This document shows positions 6,938-10,187 of a stretch of DNA of 10,187 bases, in pieces. Under the pieces are notes generated by a model. That model saw only the letters and a list, made by a program, of their open reading frames with translations, was not told where the DNA came from and did no database searches. The stretch spans positions 1-10,187 of the forward strand of contig JAJZHS010000064.1 of NCBI GenBank assembly GCA_021798395.1, in the 5' to 3' direction. Source of the stretch: Pseudomonadota bacterium. Lineage in GTDB: Bacteria; Pseudomonadota; Gammaproteobacteria; Burkholderiales; Burkholderiaceae_C. Both the position numbers and the translations under genes were made by a program. The stretch's first letter is position 1, and each line of letters starts with the position of its first letter.

Positions 6938-7285
6938 ATGGTCAAGGTTCTTGCCGCGCTGTGCGGCGCCGCCGTGCTCGCCGGATGCGTCGTCGCCCCG
7001 GCGCCGTACGCGCCGGGCTACGTGGCCCCGGGCTACGTCGGCGTGGCGCCGCCGCCGCCGCGTGTCGAGTTCTTCGGGGCCGCGCCCGCGCCGGGCTATT
7101 TCTGGATCGCCGGCAGCTGGAGCTGGATCGGCGCCCGCTACGTCTGGAGCCCAGGGCACTGGCAGGCGCCGCGCCCCGGCTATCGCTGGGAACCGCATCG
7201 CTGGCAGCGCGACGGCGACCGCTGGCGCGAGCAGCGCGGGCACTGGGCGCCCGAACGGCGCCGCGAAGACCGCCGCGATCGCTGA
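6938..7285 (+). CDS. Small WXXGXW-repeat (YXWGXW-type) lipoprotein
   Basis: The 115-residue product begins with a short lipoprotein signal peptide (basic Lys3, hydrophobic core, lipobox LAGC at 14-17), so Cys17 should be lipidated and the protein anchored in the envelope. A Pro/Tyr/Gly-rich stretch follows (19-41), then Trp-x2-Gly-x-Trp repeats: WIAGSW (56-61), WSPGHW (70-75), the degenerate WEPHRW (84-89), and a last RGHW. The tail is very Arg/Glu/Asp-rich. This matches the WXXGXW/YXWGXW repeat family common in Betaproteobacteria, whose function is not established. ATG 6938 is favoured over upstream starts such as GTG 6809, because GGGAGG at 6925-6930 is 7 nt away and the signal peptide starts exactly here. 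It lies 132 nt after dctD and ends 16 nt from the convergent methyltransferase gene. Confidence 0.85.
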   Translation: MVKVLAALCGAAVLAGCVVAPAPYAPGYVAPGYVGVAPPPPRVEFFGAAPAPGYFWIAGSWSWIGARYVWSPGHWQAPRPGYRWEPHRWQRDGDRWREQRGHWAPERRREDRRDR

Positions 7286-7301
7286 GCGGCGCGCCGCCGG
7301 C

Positions 7302-7928
7302 CTACTCCGGCTTGCGCGCCACCGCGTCGAGCAGCGCCGAGCGGCCGGCGTGCGCGCTGCCTTCGGCGAGCACGTCGTCGTGCTCGCGCAGCAGCAGCCA
7401 CTGCGCTTGCGGCAGCAGCCCGCGCAGCAGTTCGGGCGTGTACAGGTGGTCGGCGCGCCCCGGGCCGCCGGTGCGGTACTCGAGCTGGCGCGGGGTGTAG
7501 CCCTGCGCCAGCAGCAGGCCACCGGGCTTCAAGGTGCGCCAGATGCCGGCGAACAGGCGCGCGCGCATCGCCGGGTCGGCGAACTGCACGAACACCGCGA
7601 CCACCGCGTCGAAGGCCTCGGCAGCCCACGCCCAGTCGTCGACCGACGCTTCGCGCCAGTCGACCTGCAGGCCGCGCCGCGCCGCCCAGTCACGCGCCTT
7701 GGCCAGCGCCACCGGCGAAATGTCGAAGGCCTGCACGGCGTGACCGGCCGCGGCCAGGTACAGCGCGTTGCGTCCTTCGCCGTCGGCCACGCTGAGCACC
7801 CGGCTGTGCGGCGCCAGCCGATGCGCCTCGCGCTGCAGGAACGCGTTGGGTTGCTCGCCGAACAGCAATCCGGGCGCGGCGAAGCGCGCGTCCCAGGTCG
7901 CGCGCGGATCGTCGAAGCGCTGGCTCAC
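7302..7928 (-). CDS. Class I SAM-dependent methyltransferase
   Basis: The 208-residue cytoplasmic protein has a Rossmann-type methyltransferase fold. The N-terminal WDARFAAPGLLFGEQPNAFL (12-31) is typical of a TehB-like/small-molecule methyltransferase group. Motif I reads RVLSVADGEGRNALYLA (43-59), where the usual L-G-C-G is V-A-D-G; Asp69 in AFDIS is the expected ribose-binding acidic residue. FDAVVAVFVQF (106-116) and LKPGGLLL (133-140) are motif IV and the post-motif strand. The substrate is unknown; tellurite, thiol or toxic-metabolite methylation are family-level possibilities only. The start is GTG 7928, which shares GTGA with the osmC-family stop codon (4-nt overlap), so translation is probably coupled and the gene lacks its own promoter. 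The stop TAG is 16 nt from the convergent lipoprotein gene. Confidence 0.85.
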   Translation of the reverse strand: MSQRFDDPRATWDARFAAPGLLFGEQPNAFLQREAHRLAPHSRVLSVADGEGRNALYLAAAGHAVQAFDISPVALAKARDWAARRGLQVDWREASVDDWAWAAEAFDAVVAVFVQFADPAMRARLFAGIWRTLKPGGLLLAQGYTPRQLEYRTGGPGRADHLYTPELLRGLLPQAQWLLLREHDDVLAEGSAHAGRSALLDAVARKPE

Positions 7929-8371
7929 GGCAACGCACGGCCGTCGCCGTCGTAGACCTCGACGTCGGTCGGGATGCCGGCGCGCACGCTCTGGCCGACG
8001 GTGCAGAACTCCTCGAACTGGCCGAGGATGCGGTCGAGGTGCTGCAGCTCCGCGGCACGCGCGCCGAGCCGGATGCGCACCGTGATGTGCAGCACGCGCA
8101 GGCGCCCGGCGTCGTTGCGCCCGACCTGCGCTTCGGCGGTGGTGGTGATGCCGCGCGCGTCGTTCTTGAACTTGGACAGGGCGAACAGAAGACTCGAGCT
8201 CATGCAGTTGCCCACCGCGGCGAGCAGCAGTTGCACCGGGGTCGGCCCGGCGCCCTGGCCCAGCGGAGGCGGCTCGTCGGCCAGCAGGTTCGGCAGCTGC
8301 GGCGCGAAGTGGATGTCGAACTGGTACGCGTCGCGCTGGCGCAGCGTGACGCTCGGAGACGATTCGGACAT
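7925..8371 (-). CDS. OsmC-family protein (putative thiol-dependent hydroperoxide reductase)
   Basis: The 148-residue product matches the OsmC/Ohr superfamily, small dimeric proteins that reduce organic hydroperoxides with two cysteines. Both conserved cysteines are present: Cys56 in LLLAAVGNCMSSSL and Cys123 in FEEFCTVGQSV, at the expected spacing. The N-terminal GPTPVQLLLAAVG helix start is also characteristic. It is closer to the YhfA-like OsmC group than to Ohr, whose sequence around the cysteines differs; the precise substrate is therefore uncertain. ATG 8371 was chosen because AGGAGA (8377-8382 on the minus strand) lies 5 nt upstream; longer reading frames upstream run into the divergent cydD gene. 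It heads a two-gene unit with the methyltransferase, and an inverted repeat in its leader touches the ribosome-binding site. Confidence 0.88.
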   Translation of the reverse strand: MSESSPSVTLRQRDAYQFDIHFAPQLPNLLADEPPPLGQGAGPTPVQLLLAAVGNCMSSSLLFALSKFKNDARGITTTAEAQVGRNDAGRLRVLHITVRIRLGARAAELQHLDRILGQFEEFCTVGQSVRAGIPTDVEVYDGDGRALP

Positions 8372-8380
8372 GGGATTCTC

Positions 8381-8404
8381 CTGGCTACCGGGCATCGTAG
8401 CCGG
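8381..8404 (-). promoter_or_regulatory. Inverted repeat in the osmC leader overlapping the ribosome-binding site
   Basis: On the minus strand, GGCTAC and GTAGCC (8397-8402 and 8383-8388) form a perfect 6-bp inverted repeat with an 8-nt spacer. It extends to 8 bp with one G-U pair (8397-8404/8381-8388). The distal arm reaches the first two bases of the osmC Shine-Dalgarno sequence. One arm contains TACGAT, a possible -10 hexamer, but without a good -35. It may be a repressor operator or an mRNA hairpin that modulates translation. This is inference from position and symmetry. Confidence 0.35.
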
Positions 8405-8468
8405 TCTTGCCGATCGGCGCGGTCGCCCGCCGGTAAGATGGCCGCGAACCCGCCCCAGCCCCTCCCCG

Positions 8469-10187
8469 ATGCCGTCTCCGATCGCCGCGCAGCGCCCCGA
8501 AGTCTGGCTTGCCGGCTTGCGCCCGCGAGTGCGCGCGACGCTGAACCTGGCGCAAGCGCTGGGCCTGGCCTCCGGCGTGCTGCTGCTGGGGCAGGCCTGG
8601 CTGATCGCGCACGCGGTCGACGCCGGAGTGATGCGGCGCGCGGCGTTGTCCACGCAGTGGCCGTGGCTGCTCGCGCTGTTGCCGCTGTTCGCGCTGCGTT
8701 TCGCGCTGGCGCGCGCCTCCGAGCACGTGGCGTTTCGTGCCGGCGCGCGGCTGCGCCGTGAACTGCGCGACGAACTGCTGCGCCACGTGCAGCGCCTCGG
8801 CCCCGCCTGGCTGCGCGGGCAGCCGCGCGGCGAACTGGTCAACAGCGTGGTCGACGGCATCGAGGCGCTCGAGGCGTACTACGCGCGCTACCTGCCCGCG
8901 GTGGCCATCACCGCGCTGGTTCCGGCCGCCATGCTGCTGGTGGTGTTTCCGGTGGACTGGATCAGCGGCCTGGTGCTGTTGCTGACCGCGCCGCTGATCC
9001 CGTTGTTCATGTGGCTGGTCGGCAAGGGCGCCGAGGAACTGAACCAGCAGCAATGGGCGCGGCTGGCGTACCTGGCGGGCCGCTTCCTCGACTCGCTGCA
9101 GGGGCTGACCACGCTCAAGCTGCTCGGCGCGGCGCGGCGCGAAGCCGACGTGGTGGCGCGCGTCTCCGAGGACTACCGCAGCAGCACCATGCGGGTGCTG
9201 CGGGTCGCGTTTCTGTCGTCGCTGGTGCTCGAGTTCCTCGCCACCGTGAGCATCGCGGTGGTCGCGGTGCTGATCGGCTTCCGCCTGCTGTGGGGCCAGA
9301 TGCACCTGCTGCCGGGACTGTTCGTGCTGCTGGTCGCGCCCGAGTACTACGCGCCGCTGCGCAACATGGGCGCGGTCTACCACCTGCGCATGGACGCCAT
9401 CGGCGCGGCCACCCGCATCGCGCAGGTGCTGGCCGAGCCGCTTCCCGACGCGACCGCGGGCGCGCTGCGGCCGGCGCGCAGCGCGCCCGCGCTGCGCTTC
9501 GAAGAGGTGCATTTCGCCTGGAGCGAAGGGCGCGACGCGCTGCGCGGCTGCAGCTTCGACGTTCCGGCCGGCGGCCTCACCGTGCTGGTGGGCGCCAGCG
9601 GCGCCGGCAAGAGCTCGGTGCTGGCGCTGCTGCTCGGGTTCGCGCGCGCGCAGCGCGGCGCGATCACCGTCGACGGGGTCGCGCTCGACGCGCTCGACGC
9701 CCAGGCCTGGCTCGACACCGTGGCCTGGGTGCCGCAGCAGCCGCATCTGTTCGCCGCCAGCGTCGCCGACAACCTGCGCCTGGCGCGGCCGCAGGCCGCC
9801 GACGCGCACCTGCGCGAGGCGCTGCGCGCGGCGCACGCCGAGGCCTTCGTCGACGCGCTGCCGCAGCGCCTGGACACTGTGCTCGGCGAACGCGGCGCCG
9901 GGCTGTCGGGTGGCCAGCTGCAACGCATCGCGCTGGCGCGGGCGTACCTGAAGGACGCCCCGCTGCTGCTGCTCGACGAGCCGACCGCGAGCCTGGACGC
10001 GCACAGCCAGCAGGCCGTGCTCGACGCCCTGGCCGGGCTGCGGCGCGGCCGCACCGTCCTGATGGTCGCGCACCGCCTGCGCAGCGTCGAGCTGGCCGAC
10101 CACGTCGTCGTGCTCGACTCCGGCCGCGTCGTCGAGCAGGGCGCGCCGCAGCGGCTGCGTGCCGCCGGCGGCGCTTTCGCCGCGCTG
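8469..10187 (+). CDS. cydD: Thiol reductant ABC exporter subunit CydD (3' end beyond window)
   Basis: An uninterrupted frame of 573 codons runs from ATG 8469 to the window edge without a stop; CydD is usually about 550-590 aa, so only the last few residues should be missing. It is a fused half-transporter: an N-terminal membrane domain with about six helices (1-330), including the CydD-characteristic APEYYAPLRNMGAVYH region, then an ATPase. ATPase motifs: Walker A GASGAGKSS (375-383), signature LSGGQ (479-483), Walker B LLLLDE (499-504, continuing PTASLD), and H-loop His535. With CydC it exports cysteine/glutathione to the periplasm, which supports cytochrome bd assembly and cytochrome c maturation. 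cydC is expected next. No strong Shine-Dalgarno sequence precedes the ATG; ATG 8438 is out of frame. The gene is divergent from the OsmC-family gene. Confidence 0.9.
   Translation, partial: MPSPIAAQRPEVWLAGLRPRVRATLNLAQALGLASGVLLLGQAWLIAHAVDAGVMRRAALSTQWPWLLALLPLFALRFALARASEHVAFRAGARLRRELRDELLRHVQRLGPAWLRGQPRGELVNSVVDGIEALEAYYARYLPAVAITALVPAAMLLVVFPVDWISGLVLLLTAPLIPLFMWLVGKGAEELNQQQWARLAYLAGRFLDSLQGLTTLKLLGAARREADVVARVSEDYRSSTMRVLRVAFLSSLVLEFLATVSIAVVAVLIGFRLLWGQMHLLPGLFVLLVAPEYYAPLRNMGAVYHLRMDAIGAATRIAQVLAEPLPDATAGALRPARSAPALRFEEVHFAWSEGRDALRGCSFDVPAGGLTVLVGASGAGKSSVLALLLGFARAQRGAITVDGVALDALDAQAWLDTVAWVPQQPHLFAASVADNLRLARPQAADAHLREALRAAHAEAFVDALPQRLDTVLGERGAGLSGGQLQRIALARAYLKDAPLLLLDEPTASLDAHSQQAVLDALAGLRRGRTVLMVAHRLRSVELADHVVVLDSGRVVEQGAPQRLRAAGGAFAAL

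Noticed and set aside
7286..7297. Perfect 12-bp palindrome between the convergent lipoprotein and methyltransferase genes as a bidirectional terminator
   Set aside because: As a hairpin it leaves only 4 bp of stem and no T-run on either strand; self-complementary GC words are frequent here.
5309..7522. Minus-strand open frame of 737 codons across dctD and the lipoprotein gene
   Set aside because: Overlaps three supported genes in a shadow frame, with no domain similarity visible.
8407..8439. cydD promoter TTGCCG / TAAGAT
   Set aside because: The spacer is 21 nt, well outside the 16-18 nt range, so it is not a convincing sigma-70 promoter.
8385..10103. Minus-strand open frame of 572 codons opposite cydD
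   Set aside because: cydD carries all ABC exporter motifs in the plus frame; the minus frame is Gln/Arg/His-rich without domains.

Overview
The window is about 10.2 kb of very GC-rich, densely coding DNA with strong G/C third-position bias and almost no intergenic space. A LivFGHM-type ABC importer, a DctB/DctD-type two-component pair, a WXXGXW-repeat lipoprotein and CydD together point to a chromosomal segment of a Betaproteobacterium, most likely Burkholderiales. That placement is inferred from gene content and base composition. The genus cannot be resolved from the sequence, and no phage, plasmid, insertion sequence, CRISPR array or RNA gene was seen.

Region 1 (1-3498, + strand) is a branched-chain-amino-acid-type (HAAT family) ABC importer operon. 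It holds the 3' end of a periplasmic substrate-binding protein, the permeases livH and livM, and the ATPases livG and livF. The genes overlap or nearly touch, apart from a GC-rich stem-loop between the binding-protein gene and livH. A compact, inverted-repeat-rich element (2016-2091) lies at the livM/livG junction. It is read in frame as a proline-rich N-terminal extension of LivG, and it is the most unusual structure in the window. LivG also has a degenerate ABC signature motif, so the LivG/LivF pair probably has one consensus and one degenerate ATP site.

Region 2 (3580-6805, + strand) encodes a sensor histidine kinase (DctB-like, with a periplasmic dCache-type domain) and its sigma-54-dependent response regulator (DctD-like), overlapping by 8 nt. 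The pair follows the importer by 81 nt on the same strand. This suggests, but does not prove, that it senses an organic acid and controls the importer or another carboxylate transporter.

Region 3 (6806-7301) holds a GC-rich hairpin, a possible promoter, and a small secreted lipoprotein with Trp/Gly/Trp repeats.

Region 4 (7302-8371, - strand) is a two-gene unit: an OsmC-family protein with both redox cysteines, followed by a class I SAM-dependent methyltransferase that overlaps it by 4 nt.

Region 5 (8469-10187, + strand) is divergent from region 4. It is an almost complete cydD, half of the CydDC thiol exporter needed for cytochrome bd and periplasmic redox balance. Its partner cydC would be expected just beyond the window. 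The shared osmC/cydD intergenic region contains an inverted repeat that touches the osmC ribosome-binding site.

No strongly supported new system was found. The best leads are the translated repeat in livG, the asymmetric ATPase pair, and the unusual pairing of a Liv-type importer with a Dct-type sensor/regulator.
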